Shown: positions 1 through 8,545, counted from the stretch's first letter. The stretch: DNA of 27,336 bases from an uncultured Clostridia bacterium (GCA_947565865.1 CANOHT010000032.1:1-27336); one strand, 5' to 3'. A program made the numbers and translations. Notes: a model not told the origin generated them from the sequence alone.

Positions 1-850
1 CCGTGGGCGTGGCCTCAGCGGGAGCCTCCGAGGGTTCCACCGTGGGCGTGGCCTCGGCGGGTGCTTCCGTGGGTTCCACCGTGGGCGTGGCCTCAGCGGG
101 AGCCTCCGAGGGTTCCACCGTGGGCGTGGCCTCAGCGGGAGCCTCCGAGGGGTCCACCGTGGGCGTGGCCTCGGCGGGAGCCTCCGTAGGCTCCACCGTG
201 GGCATAGTCTCAGCGGGGGCTTCCGTGGGTTCCAACGTGGGCGTGGCCTCGGCGGGGGCCTCCGAGGGTTCCACCGTGGGCGTGGCCTCGGCGGGGGCCT
301 CCGTGGGTTCTGCCGTGGGCGCGGCCTTTTCCTCGAAAGCCACCAGCGGCAGGGGGCGATCCTCGCTGAACAGGACATGCTCCGCGGCCAGCAATTCAGC
401 GGCCTTCGCAGCCTGCTGGCCTTCGGGTGTCATGGCAACCTGCCCTGCCCTCACATAACCCTCGCGGATGGCAAAGTCCTCCCGCCCAGTCCGGGAGGCA
501 AAAACAATCTTCAGCCACGCCTCACCGCCATCCGAAGCCGGATAACTGCCGCGCACAAAAACATAGCCGGACTGGGTCAGCTTACCCAGTCTGTTCTGGC
601 CGTTTTTCCCACCATACACCGGCGTGTCAGCGGATACGCGGCCATAGCCGGCCGCAAAAGCCGGGGCGGTAAAGGCAGGCGTGGGACACGGCGTCGCCGT
701 CGGCTCCAATGTCACCGCTGCGACATTGGAATTTTCGGGGTGTAACTCGGTGGGCGTGGCCATTTCTGCCCGCGCGCCGCCGGACATGCTCATGCCGACG
801 ACCAGCGTCGCGGACAAAAGCACAGACAAACCCTTGCGCATCATCGTCAT
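1..850 (-). CDS. Secreted SH3-like protein with Pro/Thr-rich repeat tail (3' end outside window)
   Basis: The reading frame stays open from an ATG at 850 to the left edge (283 codons visible, no stop). The start has an AGGAG about 9 bases upstream and a consensus promoter at 971-999. Residues 1-28 form a signal peptide: a basic MTMMRK start, a hydrophobic core, and an ARA cleavage motif before E29. Residues about 70-138 resemble a bacterial SH3-like domain, with a VYGGKNGQNRLGKL start and a GYVRAGQV end. From about residue 180 there are eight 13-residue units of the VEPSEAPAEATPT type, which look like an extended wall-spanning or spacer segment. The exported location and the SH3-like call are inferences from these patterns. 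The partner or ligand is unknown and the C-terminal part is missing. It is divergent from the ribosome-protection-like gene. Confidence 0.85.
   Translation of the reverse strand, partial: MTMMRKGLSVLLSATLVVGMSMSGGARAEMATPTELHPENSNVAAVTLEPTATPCPTPAFTAPAFAAGYGRVSADTPVYGGKNGQNRLGKLTQSGYVFVRGSYPASDGGEAWLKIVFASRTGREDFAIREGYVRAGQVAMTPEGQQAAKAAELLAAEHVLFSEDRPLPLVAFEEKAAPTAEPTEAPAEATPTVEPSEAPAEATPTLEPTEAPAETMPTVEPTEAPAEATPTVDPSEAPAEATPTVEPSEAPAEATPTVEPTEAPAEATPTVEPSEAPAEATPT
3..314. repeat. Eight tandem 39-bp repeats inside the coding region
   Basis: Eight consecutive 39-bp units start at 3, 42, 81, 120, 159, 198, 237 and 276. On the minus strand each encodes a 13-residue unit of the VEP(S/T)EAPAEATPT type. 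Differences are mainly Ser versus Thr at unit position 4 and synonymous changes. One unit has MPT in place of TPT, one has LEP and one has VDP. The array continues to the left edge, so the true copy number is not visible. The near-identity at DNA level suggests recent unequal exchange or slippage. Confidence 0.95.
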
Positions 851-970
851 GATTTCTTGCTCCTTCGCCATTTTATTGCAAAAATCCTGAAAGAAAACAC
901 AGCGTCCGCAAACTTCCCGATGAAGCTGTCGGCGTAGCGGTGGTTCCATATGATGGTTCAAACATGGTAA

Positions 971-999
971 ATTGTAACATGCGCCTTTGAAGTAGTCAA
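971..999 (-). promoter_or_regulatory. Sigma-A-type promoter of the secreted repeat protein
   Basis: Read on the minus strand, there is a -35 TTGACT (994-999), a 17-bp spacer and a -10 TACAAT (971-976). The gene starts at 850, so the leader is about 110 bases. The flanking DNA is AT-rich compared with the rest of the window. Confidence 0.75.
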
Positions 1000-1091
1000 T
1001 ACTTGAACGCAATTTTTTGCCCATTTTCTCACAAGTTTTCTTGAAACCCCTCTTTCGCCGTGTAACTTCCGTGTAACCTTTTCGTTTTTCC

Positions 1092-1120
1092 TTGCCACTT
1101 CAGATCAAGTTCAGTATACT
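1092..1120 (+). promoter_or_regulatory. Sigma-A-type promoter of the ribosome-protection-like gene
   Basis: There is a -35 TTGCCA (1092-1097), a 17-bp spacer and a -10 TATACT (1115-1120). Transcription would start near 1127, giving a leader of only about 16 bases that is almost entirely purine-rich ribosome binding site (GGGGAAGGGAGAG, about 1125-1137). There is no room for the leader-peptide attenuator known upstream of some tet(M)-type genes. Confidence 0.75.
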
Positions 1121-1142
1121 ATCAGGGGAAGGGAGAGATTCC

Positions 1143-3079
1143 ATGCGCAAGACTGTGGGCGTGCTGGCCCATGTGGACGCAGGCAAAACCACGCTGTCCG
1201 AACAGGTGCTTTACGAGGCGCGCGCCATTCGACATCTGGGACGAGTGGATCACCGGGACGCCTTTCTGGACGCCCATCCGCTGGAAAAGGCCCGGGGCAT
1301 TACCATCTTCTCCGGGCTGGCCAGCTTTAACTTGGGCGACAGCCGGGTTTACTGGCTGGACACCCCAGGCCATGTGGATTTTTCCACCGAGATGGAGCGG
1401 GCGCTGTGGGTCATGGATTATGCCGTGCTGGTCATCAGCTGCGTCGAAGGCGTGCAGAGCCATACCGAAACCGTCTGGCAGCTGCTGAAGGCCTATGGCG
1501 TCCCCGTTTTTATCTTCCTTAATAAAGTCGACCGGACGGGGGCTGATCCGGAAGCCGTCATCCAGCAGACGCGCCGACGGCTTTCGGAGGACATCGTTGA
1601 TCTGCGGGCTTATCAAGCCGACGGGGCGATGGACGAAGCCCTGGTTGAAGCTGTGGCGGAACGGGATGAGGCTCTGCTGGAGGCGCTTTTTGACAGCGGC
1701 TTCGACCCACCGCGTTGGGCAGAGGCCCTGCGGCGGCAGATTCGCGCCCGCCAGTGCTTCCCGCTCATGGCGGGCGCCGCCCTGGACGGCACGGGCGTCA
1801 GCGACTTTCTGCGCCGCCTGGAGGAGCTGACGCCCACGGATTACCGCCGTGCCGTCAGCCAGCCCCTGACCGCCCGATGCTATCAGATCCGTCACGACCC
1901 AGCCGGCGTCCGGCTTTGCTTTGTAAAGCTGCAAAGCGGGAGCCTTCAGGTCAAGGACATGCTGCCCGACGGCCAGAAGGTCAATGAGCTGCGCGTTTAC
2001 CATGGGGAGCGCTACCATCCCGTTGACCGCGTGGAAGCCGGGGACATCGTAGCCATTCCGGGACTGGAAGGCATACAGGCCGGCGACCGCATCGGTCAGC
2101 CGGGCCGCAACCGTTTCCGTACCGCGCCCATGATGGCCGCCGATCTGCTCTGGGACGAGAAGGCTACGCCCGCTTTCATCATGCTGAGCAAGCTGCGTAT
2201 CCTGGAGGACGAAAACCCTTCCCTGAACGTTTCGGAGCAAAACGGCGGCTGACCATACAGATGATGGGCAAAATCCAGCTGGAGGTGCTTCGCCAGCTGA
2301 TGGCGGAGCGCTTCGGCCTTGCCGTGGATTTCGGCCCGGTTCGCGTGCTGTACCGGGAAACCATCGCCGCGCCGGTTATCGGCATCGGCCATTACGAGCC
2401 CCTCCGGCATTACGCCGAGGTTCACCTCCGTCTCCTTCCCGGAGAGCCGGGAAGCGGCATTCGCTTCCGCAGCCTGTGCCATGTGGACACCCTGGCTCTC
2501 AATTGGCAGCGGCTCATCGAGACCCATGTGATGGAAAAAGCCCACAAAGGCGTGCTCACAGGCGCGCCGCTGACGGACATTACCGTGGAGCTGCTGACGG
2601 GACGGGCGCATCTCAAGCACACGGAGGGCGGCGACTTCCGCCAGGCCACCTACCGCGCCATCCGTCAGGGCCTGATGCGGGCGGAAAGCATCCTGCTGGA
2701 GCCCCTGTGCGGCTTTTCCATCCGAGCGCCCCGGGAATTTTACGGCGCCCTGACCTCCGCCCTCAGCCGTATGCGCGCCGCCTTGGAGCCTCCCGCCTAT
2801 GAAAGCGACGATCTACTGCTGACAGGCGAGGCACCCTATGCGCTTTTCGCCCCTTGGCAGGAGGCTTTTACGGCCCTGACCCGAGGCCGCGGCGTCCTGC
2901 GGGTCTGGACGAGCCGCTTTGCCCCGTGCGAAAACCAATCCGCCGTGGTGGAGGCGACCGGCTACGATCCCCTGGCGGACGACCCTCCCCATTCCGTTTT
3001 CTGCTCCCACGGCGCGGGCTTCACCGTCCCTTGGGATCAGGTAGAGGCCTATGCCCATCTGAATCATGACGGCCTCTGA
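1143..3079 (+). pseudogene. TetM/EF-G-like ribosome-protection GTPase, interrupted by a frameshift
   Basis: The first part runs from ATG 1143 to a TGA at 2250-2252. The homologous remainder continues in the -1 frame from about 2249 to 3079, and together they give about 645 residues, the usual length of this family. GTPase motifs are intact: AHVDAGKTT (9-17), RGITI (51-55), DTPGH (73-77) and NKVD (127-130). The second part has the domain IV/V-like stretches LMAERFGL, GRAHLKHTEGGDFRQATYRA and FSIRAPREFYG. Family members bind the ribosome in EF-G fashion, and the TetM/O/W branch removes tetracycline. This copy is divergent, so resistance is not established. The break lies between NVSEQNGG and LTIQMMGKIQ, about two residues shorter than my memory of homologues suggests. 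I see no clear slippery heptamer, so mutation or a sequence error is more likely than programmed frameshifting. Confidence 0.8.
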
Positions 3080-3134
3080 CCTCCGTCATTGAGCGCGCCG
3101 CCGTTTTTCGGCCTGAAAGCTGATTACGCCGCCG

Positions 3135-3163
3135 TTGTCAGCCTCCCCCGCTTCTGGTATACT
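3135..3163 (+). promoter_or_regulatory. Sigma-A-type promoter of the HTH regulator
   Basis: There is a -35 TTGTCA (3135-3140), a 17-bp spacer and a -10 TATACT (3158-3163). Transcription would begin about 3170, just upstream of the AAAGGAGG ribosome binding site at 3174-3181. The gene can therefore be expressed independently of the GTPase gene before it. Confidence 0.75.
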
Positions 3164-3188
3164 GAAGGCGTAGAAAGGAGGCGCAGCC

Positions 3189-4259
3189 TTGTCCATGCAA
3201 GCCGTTATCCGAGCGAAAAGGATCGCTCTGGGCCTGACCCAGGAGCAGGCCGCCCAGCGCCTTGGCGTCACCGCTTCCGCCGTCAACAAGTGGGAAAGAG
3301 GCGTATCCTGCCCCGACCTCGTCATGCTTCCCGCGCTGGCGCGACTGCTGGAAACCGACCCCAATACGCTTTTATGCTTTCAGGAGGAAATGGGTGCGGA
3401 GGAGCTGGCGGACTTTCTCCACCGCCTGGCCGAAACGGCGGCAGGCGACGGTTTCGCCGCTGCCCTGGCTCTGGCGGAAGCCATGGCGCGCCGCTATCCC
3501 ACCGGCGGCACAGCGCTGCTGAACATGGCCCTGACCCTGACCGGGCTCCTGGGCATGACCGCCGTGCGTGACGTTCCCGACGACGCCCATGCGCGCATCG
3601 ACTACTTGTTCCGGCAGGCCGCCGCCTCGGACGATTCCGCCGTAGCGGATCAGGCCAAAATCATCCTGGCCTCGCAGGCCCTGAGCCAGGGAGAGCTCGC
3701 CCAGGCGGAGGCGTACCTGAGCGAGCTGCCTGACAGCGGTCAGTTCGACAGAATCTTCCTGCAAGCGGCGGTGCATCAGGCTCGGGGCCAAACGGATGAA
3801 GCCGCCGCCCTGATGGAGCGCACCCTGGTTCAATATGCCGGCCGCGTCCAGAGCATTCTGTACCGCTTAACGGATCTGGCCTGCCTGCAGCATCGGCAGG
3901 AGGACGCGTCATGCTTCGCGGATACGGCACATCAGCTGACCCTGCTCCTTGGTCTGTGGCCCTACGGAGCCCATGTGGCAGACCTGCAGCTGGCCGTGTC
4001 TCGCAAGGATACCGCCTCTGCTCTCTCCGCGCTGGAGGGCCTGCTGACGGCGCTGAAGGAGCCCTGGCAGCCAGCAGCCTCCCCGCTGTACCGCCATATC
4101 AGCGGCGACATTTCCGCCGGCGGCTTCGGTCAGCGCCTTCTGCCCAAGCTCCTGACCGAGCTTCAGAACGCGGACAGTAACGAGTATAATTTTCTCCGGG
4201 AGGCCCCGGCGTTTCAGGCGCTGCTCAAGCGCTATGGCGCATGCCCATCCAGCCGTTGA
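3189..4259 (+). CDS. XRE-family HTH regulator with long helical (TPR-like) C-terminal region
   Basis: The start is taken as TTG 3189, seven bases after AAAGGAGG; an in-frame ATG at 3195 is the alternative. Residues about 5-60 form a Cro/C1-type helix-turn-helix: IRAKRIALGLTQEQAAQRLG, then VTASAVNKWERG, ending LARLLETDPNTLL. The remaining roughly 290 residues are Ala/Leu-rich helices with paired patterns such as AEAYLSELPDSGQFDRIFLQ and HQARGQTDEAAALME. These look like TPR repeats, as in regulators whose C-terminal domain binds a peptide or small molecule. It follows the ribosome-protection-like gene on the same strand but has its own promoter. No ligand or target can be read from sequence. 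Confidence 0.8.
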   Translation: MSMQAVIRAKRIALGLTQEQAAQRLGVTASAVNKWERGVSCPDLVMLPALARLLETDPNTLLCFQEEMGAEELADFLHRLAETAAGDGFAAALALAEAMARRYPTGGTALLNMALTLTGLLGMTAVRDVPDDAHARIDYLFRQAAASDDSAVADQAKIILASQALSQGELAQAEAYLSELPDSGQFDRIFLQAAVHQARGQTDEAAALMERTLVQYAGRVQSILYRLTDLACLQHRQEDASCFADTAHQLTLLLGLWPYGAHVADLQLAVSRKDTASALSALEGLLTALKEPWQPAASPLYRHISGDISAGGFGQRLLPKLLTELQNADSNEYNFLREAPAFQALLKRYGACPSSR

Positions 4260-4775
4260 TTGAGACGGGCGGATGGGCCGATCCGTCTTCAGTGAGCAGT
4301 CCGTATATTAAGTTGTTATCATCATGAATATGGAAGGGTTCCACATCGTACCGTTCGAGACGAAACATTCTCAGGACAATTATGGCAGCTTCCATCATGA
4401 AACCGCCCAAGATCAGCGGCCTGCGCCAGGGATTTCCTCAATGAATATAGAAGGAGAAGAAGCGCCGCGATTCCTGGACTTGCCGGAAAGCGTCCGAAGC
4501 ATGGCGTGCGGGTCATCGCGTCAGAGCAGCAGCAAAGCTATGCCTGCGAAGCTTCGGATACAGTCCCTGACAATGCATCCAGATTCCTTCGCTGTTATAA
4601 AGCGGCGATCCGCCCCGCAGCCGGTGTGAGTTCATGGCGCGAAGGAGGGCGCAGGGAATCGAGAAAATCACCACAGATTCAAGAGTAGCGCCGGACTTGC
4701 AAAGATAATTTGTCAAAAAAAGCTCCCCTATAACATGCAACAAAAGACAGCCTCCGTTGATGAGATGCGCTTGAA
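4260..4775. other. Intergenic stretch without a recognisable gene
   Basis: This is about 515 bp between two convergent transcription units. Short open frames exist on both strands, but none has a convincing ribosome binding site together with a family-like protein. Composition is more AT-rich and less codon-structured than the neighbours. A weak hairpin (CGGAT/ATCCG, about 4268-4283) follows the HTH gene without a T tract. It may be a decayed gene, but I could not identify a parent. Confidence 0.5.
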
Positions 4776-4818
4776 ACGCCCAGCCGGTTCATCCGAAACC
4801 GGCCGGGCGTCTTCTTTT
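4776..4818. terminator. Intrinsic terminator between convergent units
   Basis: An ACGCCC-A-GCCGGTT arm pairs with AACCGGC-C-GGGCGT (4776-4810) around a short loop. On the plus strand a CTTCTTTT tail follows. It lies immediately downstream of the gerC stop on the minus strand, where the tail is only TTT, so it probably works in both directions with better termination of plus-strand transcripts. Confidence 0.75.
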
Positions 4819-4822
4819 CAGG

Positions 4823-5881
4823 TTATGTCACCGTGTTCAAGCGCACAGTGATCTGCCATTGAAGCCGTGGGTACAGCGCAGGCCAGCTCAGCTCCTTCCA
4901 GGCGGTCACATCCGTGAAGTGGCGGATGGCCTGGCGGCCAAGGCCAAGAGCGTCGCAGTCAGCAGCGGAGAGCTTCGCCGTCACGGCCCGTATATCGTCG
5001 CTCAGCTCCCGAATAACCCCCTCCTCCGATAAGGTGGCGTCCGTGTAGCGAAGCCTGACATCGCAAAAGACCGTATTGCCATCCAGCTTGACCTTGCAGC
5101 CCGCGTCTGACAGGGTTACCGCGCCATCCCTCATGGCCAGACTGCTACGCAGATCCTTTCCCGCCAGCAGGTTCAGCAGCTGCGTCTCCCTGGGACTCAG
5201 GCTGCCCTTGACCTGACCGGCCGCGTTCACCAGCCAGCTTCCGCCAAAGCGGATGTCTCCCGCGCTCCGAACGCTCTGCCGTTCCGGCGGCGCCTCCATG
5301 CCTTGCCGACTGACCGATTCCTCTCCCGCCAGGGCGGCGGACAGCAGCACAGGACACTGCCTTTCGCCCATCAGCAGCACCGAGGACAGAGAGGCTTCCG
5401 GCACCACCCCCAGTTCCCGCCGGGTTTCCAGGAGGATGTCCAAGGACTTGCTCAGCCGGGTGCCCGTTTGAGGCTCCAGCGCATCCATAAAGGCCGGCAG
5501 ATCATCCGCCGTGACGCAGACCTGGGCCTGAAGCCGCATATCCCGAAGGCGGGAGAGCGCTTTCAGCACCCCCGGAAAGTCCGCCGACTCCGCCAATCCT
5601 TGGCTGACGATCAGCAGGCGTGTCTGCCCGTAGTGCATCCTCATGGGCGCGGCGGCGTCCAGCATGGACAGCGCTTCGGCCAAGGTCGCTCCCTGGGCAG
5701 AGAGCGTCAGGTAGCCGCCTCCCTGCTGGTAGGTGGGAATACGGGCCGTTACCTCCCAGACATTGGCCGCCGCGCTGACGCCCAGGGCCACGGCAAAGGA
5801 GCGCTCCTCCGCGGGAAGCGCGGATGAACAGCCGCCGCATAGCAGGCACGCGCACAGAAGATATAGGATTACTTTACGCAT
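4823..5881 (-). CDS. gerC: Spore germination protein GerC (Ger(x)C-family lipoprotein)
   Basis: This is the 352-residue C subunit of a GerA-type germinant receptor, a lipoprotein held on the outer face of the spore inner membrane. ATG 5881 is chosen over the upstream ATG 5893 because GGAGG lies 5-6 bases before it. The N-terminus MRKVILYLLCACLLCGGC is a lipoprotein signal with likely lipidated Cys18; Cys at -3 is unusual for a lipobox. It continues as expected for the family, with EERSFAVALGVSA and a C-terminal VTAWKELSWPALYPRLQWQI stretch. Its start overlaps the gerB end by 13 bases, so the two are probably translationally coupled. It is last in the operon and followed by a terminator. Confidence 0.9.
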   Translation of the reverse strand: MRKVILYLLCACLLCGGCSSALPAEERSFAVALGVSAAANVWEVTARIPTYQQGGGYLTLSAQGATLAEALSMLDAAAPMRMHYGQTRLLIVSQGLAESADFPGVLKALSRLRDMRLQAQVCVTADDLPAFMDALEPQTGTRLSKSLDILLETRRELGVVPEASLSSVLLMGERQCPVLLSAALAGEESVSRQGMEAPPERQSVRSAGDIRFGGSWLVNAAGQVKGSLSPRETQLLNLLAGKDLRSSLAMRDGAVTLSDAGCKVKLDGNTVFCDVRLRYTDATLSEEGVIRELSDDIRAVTAKLSAADCDALGLGRQAIRHFTDVTAWKELSWPALYPRLQWQITVRLNTVT

Positions 5882-6942
5882 GGCTTCCTCCATACATTAA
5901 GCAGCAGGATCAGCACAGCCAGCAGTGCCGGAAGCCAGACCAGGCCCAGCGTCACCAGCCTCCACAGCGCGCGGATGGGCGCCAGCTGCGTCCCGGCGAC
6001 AAGCGCCGCCGCCACCCCTGCCAGCCAGGGCAATTCTCTTCCCTTGGGGGTAAGAAACCGATTGGCGGCCAGCTGGGACGCGGTGGCGATGCTCAGAAAG
6101 AATAGCAGCATCATCAGGCTGTGCGCCAGCGTCCGCAGGGCCTGGGGCAGGTAGAACACCGGCTGCAGCAGCCTGCCCGCCAGGGTGCTTTCCTGTACCA
6201 GGCTTTCATTGGGAAAAGCCAGGCAAACCAGCAGCACGCCGCCCACCGCCAGCAGCACGGGCGGAAGAAGCAGACCAGCCCGCCGGGGCCTTGGCGGAGC
6301 GGTGTCGGCCAGCAGGAGCAGCGGCCAGCCCACCGACGCGCTGACACGAACCGCCGATAGGATGGACGCTCTCCCCTGCCCCAGCAGCGGATGAAGATGA
6401 TCCGGAGCCGCCAGCCCCGCAAGCCCCGCGGCCAGGCACGCCGCGATGGCCAGCAGCGCCAGGCGCATGAAATAAATCCCCCAGGCCAAACCGTCCCGAT
6501 GGAGGCAGAACAAAAGCGCGAGCAGCGTCACGCCCGCCATGGTCACCTGGGTTCCCTGTGTGCCAATGCCCTCGGTGAAGGAGGTCACCAGCGCCGTCAT
6601 GCTGGCCGCGCCGTCCAGCAGAAGCAGGACGCCCCACAAAATGGACAGTGCCCACACCCCTGCCGCTCCCAGCAGCGCGCGGGCCGCCTCGGTGAGGGTT
6701 TCCGTGCCGGTTCTGCGCATGGCATAGCAGGCCAGCGCGTAGAAGGCCGCCGCCGGGAGCAGGCACGCCGCCAGCACCCACCAGGCCGCGCTGCCGCACA
6801 GGGGCACGATTTCCGTCAGCCCCACGCGCAGGATGGACATCACGCACAAGAGCCACACCTGGCATACCCTTGCCCGCCGATCGCCCTTAACCCGCATTTC
6901 CACCCGTTCCGCGGCACTGTGAACCGGTGTCGTCGTCCTCAT
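5869..6942 (-). CDS. gerB: Spore germination permease-like protein GerB
   Basis: This 357-residue protein has about ten hydrophobic segments and no signal peptide, typical of the GerAB/endospore germination permease family within the APC superfamily. Membrane segments include VWLLCVMSILRVGLTEIVPL near residue 30 and a C-terminal ALWRLVTLGLVWLPALLAVLILLL. In characterised receptors the B subunit binds the germinant. The start codon overlaps the gerA stop in an ATGA arrangement (6939-6942), which indicates coupled translation and equal stoichiometry. The germinant cannot be inferred. Confidence 0.9.
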   Translation of the reverse strand: MRTTTPVHSAAERVEMRVKGDRRARVCQVWLLCVMSILRVGLTEIVPLCGSAAWWVLAACLLPAAAFYALACYAMRRTGTETLTEAARALLGAAGVWALSILWGVLLLLDGAASMTALVTSFTEGIGTQGTQVTMAGVTLLALLFCLHRDGLAWGIYFMRLALLAIAACLAAGLAGLAAPDHLHPLLGQGRASILSAVRVSASVGWPLLLLADTAPPRPRRAGLLLPPVLLAVGGVLLVCLAFPNESLVQESTLAGRLLQPVFYLPQALRTLAHSLMMLLFFLSIATASQLAANRFLTPKGRELPWLAGVAAALVAGTQLAPIRALWRLVTLGLVWLPALLAVLILLLNVWRKPCVK

Positions 6943-8438
6943 GGCCGCCTCCTGGTAAAGCCGCGCATCCGTCCCCGCGTGCGGTAAGGCGCCGAGGGAT
7001 TCGCCAGCCAGGTTCGCAGCCGCTGACGCCAGAGAGGATAGCGGATATAAACATCCGGGTTATGGGTGCGCACCGGCGCGATGGGCGCGGCGAAGGGCGA
7101 ACCCAGGGAGCGCATGCCGCACAGCCGGATCGCCGACGCCCCCAGCAGCAGCACCATGCCGTACAGCCCAAACACGCTGCTCACCGCCAGGAAGACCAGC
7201 TGGGCAATGCGGAAGGCCAGGCCCAATGAGTAATCAGGGATCGCGTAGCTGCCCAGGCTGGATACCGCCACCACAATAATCAGCAGCGGATGCACCAGCT
7301 TGGCCTCCACCGCGGCCTGGCCCAGAATCAGGCCGCTGACCGTCCCCAGGGAGCTGCCCACCACCCCCGGCACCCGCGTCCCCGCCTCACCGATGAGGTT
7401 GAACATCAAAAGCATCAGCAGCATTTCCATGGGAATTGACAGGGGCACCGCCGCCTGGCTTTCCAGAATGGCGGTCAGCAGCGTCACGGGCAGCAGCTCC
7501 GGGTGGAAGGTCACGGCCGCCACAAACAGCCCCGGTAAAAGCAGCGTGATGGCCGCGCCCATCAGCCTTGTCAGCCGCAGAAAGGTACCGTATTGCCAGC
7601 GCAGGGAGGTATCGTCGGAGGTATGAATCAGGTGCAGAAAGCTCACCGGCAGGCAGAGCACCTGAGGCGCGCCGTCCAGCACCAGCACAATCTGGCCCTC
7701 CAACAGGAAAGACGCCGCTCGATCGGGCCGCTCGGTCAGGCAGCACTGGGGCAAAAGCGCAAACGGATTATCCTCCATCAGCTGCTCCAGAGCGCCGATG
7801 GACATCACATGATCCACATGCAGGCTTTTCAGACGGTTTTTCACCCGCCGCAGGTTGTCCTCATCCACAGCGTCCTTCAGGTACATCACGCAAAGCCCCA
7901 AGGGCGAGCGATCCCCGATGGAGGTCATTTCACCAATCAGCTCCGGCGTTTGCAGAATCCGCCGAAGAAGCGTCATATTATCGCGGATGGATTCGTTGAA
8001 GCCCTCGTGAGGGCCGTTGACCACGCTTTCGGTCAAGGGCGGCGAAACGCTCCTATGGACGAACATGCGGATGTCGAAGCACACCGCCTCCCCCATGCCG
8101 TCCGCGAAGACCACCGCCTGACCGCCCATCATTTGCTTCACGGCCTCCTGATACGTCTCCGCCCGCTTGGCGCCCATAATCGGCACCACCTCGGACAGCC
8201 GCTGGGCCAGATCGCCCTGAAAAGGGACGTCGATCAATTCCGCCAGCGGCTCAAGGAGATAATGCTGCAAAAAGTCGGTGGAGATCACGCCGTCCACAAA
8301 ATAAACAACGGCCTCCCGGCGATAAACGCGGAAGAGCCGGCAGCGCATGTCCTGATTGACATCCTGATAAAGCCTCTTTTCCATAACGGCACGGCTTTTT
8401 TCCAGACTGGCGGATATGGCGTCGTTCAAGCTTGTCAC
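6939..8438 (-). CDS. gerA: Spore germination protein GerA (A subunit)
   Basis: This 499-residue protein has the GerA-family layout. A soluble N-terminal half includes VYRREAVVYFVDGVISTDFLQ and, from about residue 125, RSVSPPLTESVVNGPHEGFNE. A membrane half follows with segments such as LMGAAITLLLPGLFVAAVTF. The motif SVVNGPHEGFNESIRDN matches the family's PRGPHEGF-type signature. The start is a GTG at 8438 without a strong Shine-Dalgarno sequence, so the exact start is uncertain. It is the first gene of a gerA-gerB-gerC operon. No forespore (sigma-G) promoter could be assigned confidently upstream; a strong hairpin lies 27 bases before the start. Confidence 0.92.
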   Translation of the reverse strand: MTSLNDAISASLEKSRAVMEKRLYQDVNQDMRCRLFRVYRREAVVYFVDGVISTDFLQHYLLEPLAELIDVPFQGDLAQRLSEVVPIMGAKRAETYQEAVKQMMGGQAVVFADGMGEAVCFDIRMFVHRSVSPPLTESVVNGPHEGFNESIRDNMTLLRRILQTPELIGEMTSIGDRSPLGLCVMYLKDAVDEDNLRRVKNRLKSLHVDHVMSIGALEQLMEDNPFALLPQCCLTERPDRAASFLLEGQIVLVLDGAPQVLCLPVSFLHLIHTSDDTSLRWQYGTFLRLTRLMGAAITLLLPGLFVAAVTFHPELLPVTLLTAILESQAAVPLSIPMEMLLMLLMFNLIGEAGTRVPGVVGSSLGTVSGLILGQAAVEAKLVHPLLIIVVAVSSLGSYAIPDYSLGLAFRIAQLVFLAVSSVFGLYGMVLLLGASAIRLCGMRSLGSPFAAPIAPVRTHNPDVYIRYPLWRQRLRTWLANPSAPYRTRGRMRGFTRRRP

Positions 8439-8465
8439 CCCAACAGTTCATTCCAATGGCAAGGA

Positions 8466-8506
8466 GGAAGGAGACGGCGTATTGATCCGACACGCCGTCT
8501 CCTTCC
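8466..8506. terminator. Perfect 15-bp hairpin between the DUF1540-like gene and gerA
   Basis: GGAAGGAGACGGCGT (8466-8480) and its exact complement (8492-8506) flank an 11-base loop. On the minus strand it follows the Cys-rich gene and precedes gerA. Neither strand has a proper T tract immediately after the stem (minus: TCCTTGCC; plus: CGCAGGCTTTTCC), so it is at best an imperfect terminator. It could instead partly terminate read-through into gerA or stabilise RNA. Confidence 0.55.
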
Positions 8507-8545
8507 CGCAGGCTTTTCCGATTGCCAACGATGGCGAAGCGTCGT

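Noticed and set aside
1..314. CRISPR array at the left edge
   Set aside because: The 39-bp units are contiguous with no spacers and keep an open reading frame, so they are coding tandem repeats.
3..458. Plus-strand frame of MGVASAGASEGSTVGV-type repeats
   Set aside because: The same repeats read as a Pro/Thr tail on the minus strand in a frame that has a signal peptide, SH3-like domain, ribosome binding site and promoter.
1122..2240. A 372-codon minus-strand frame opposite the ribosome-protection-like gene
   Set aside because: The plus strand carries clear GTPase motifs, promoter and ribosome binding site, so the antisense frame is a shadow.
2235..2252. Programmed -1 frameshift site in the ribosome-protection-like gene
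   Set aside because: No X-XXY-YYZ slippery heptamer is in the correct phase near the stop, and no clear downstream stimulatory structure was seen.
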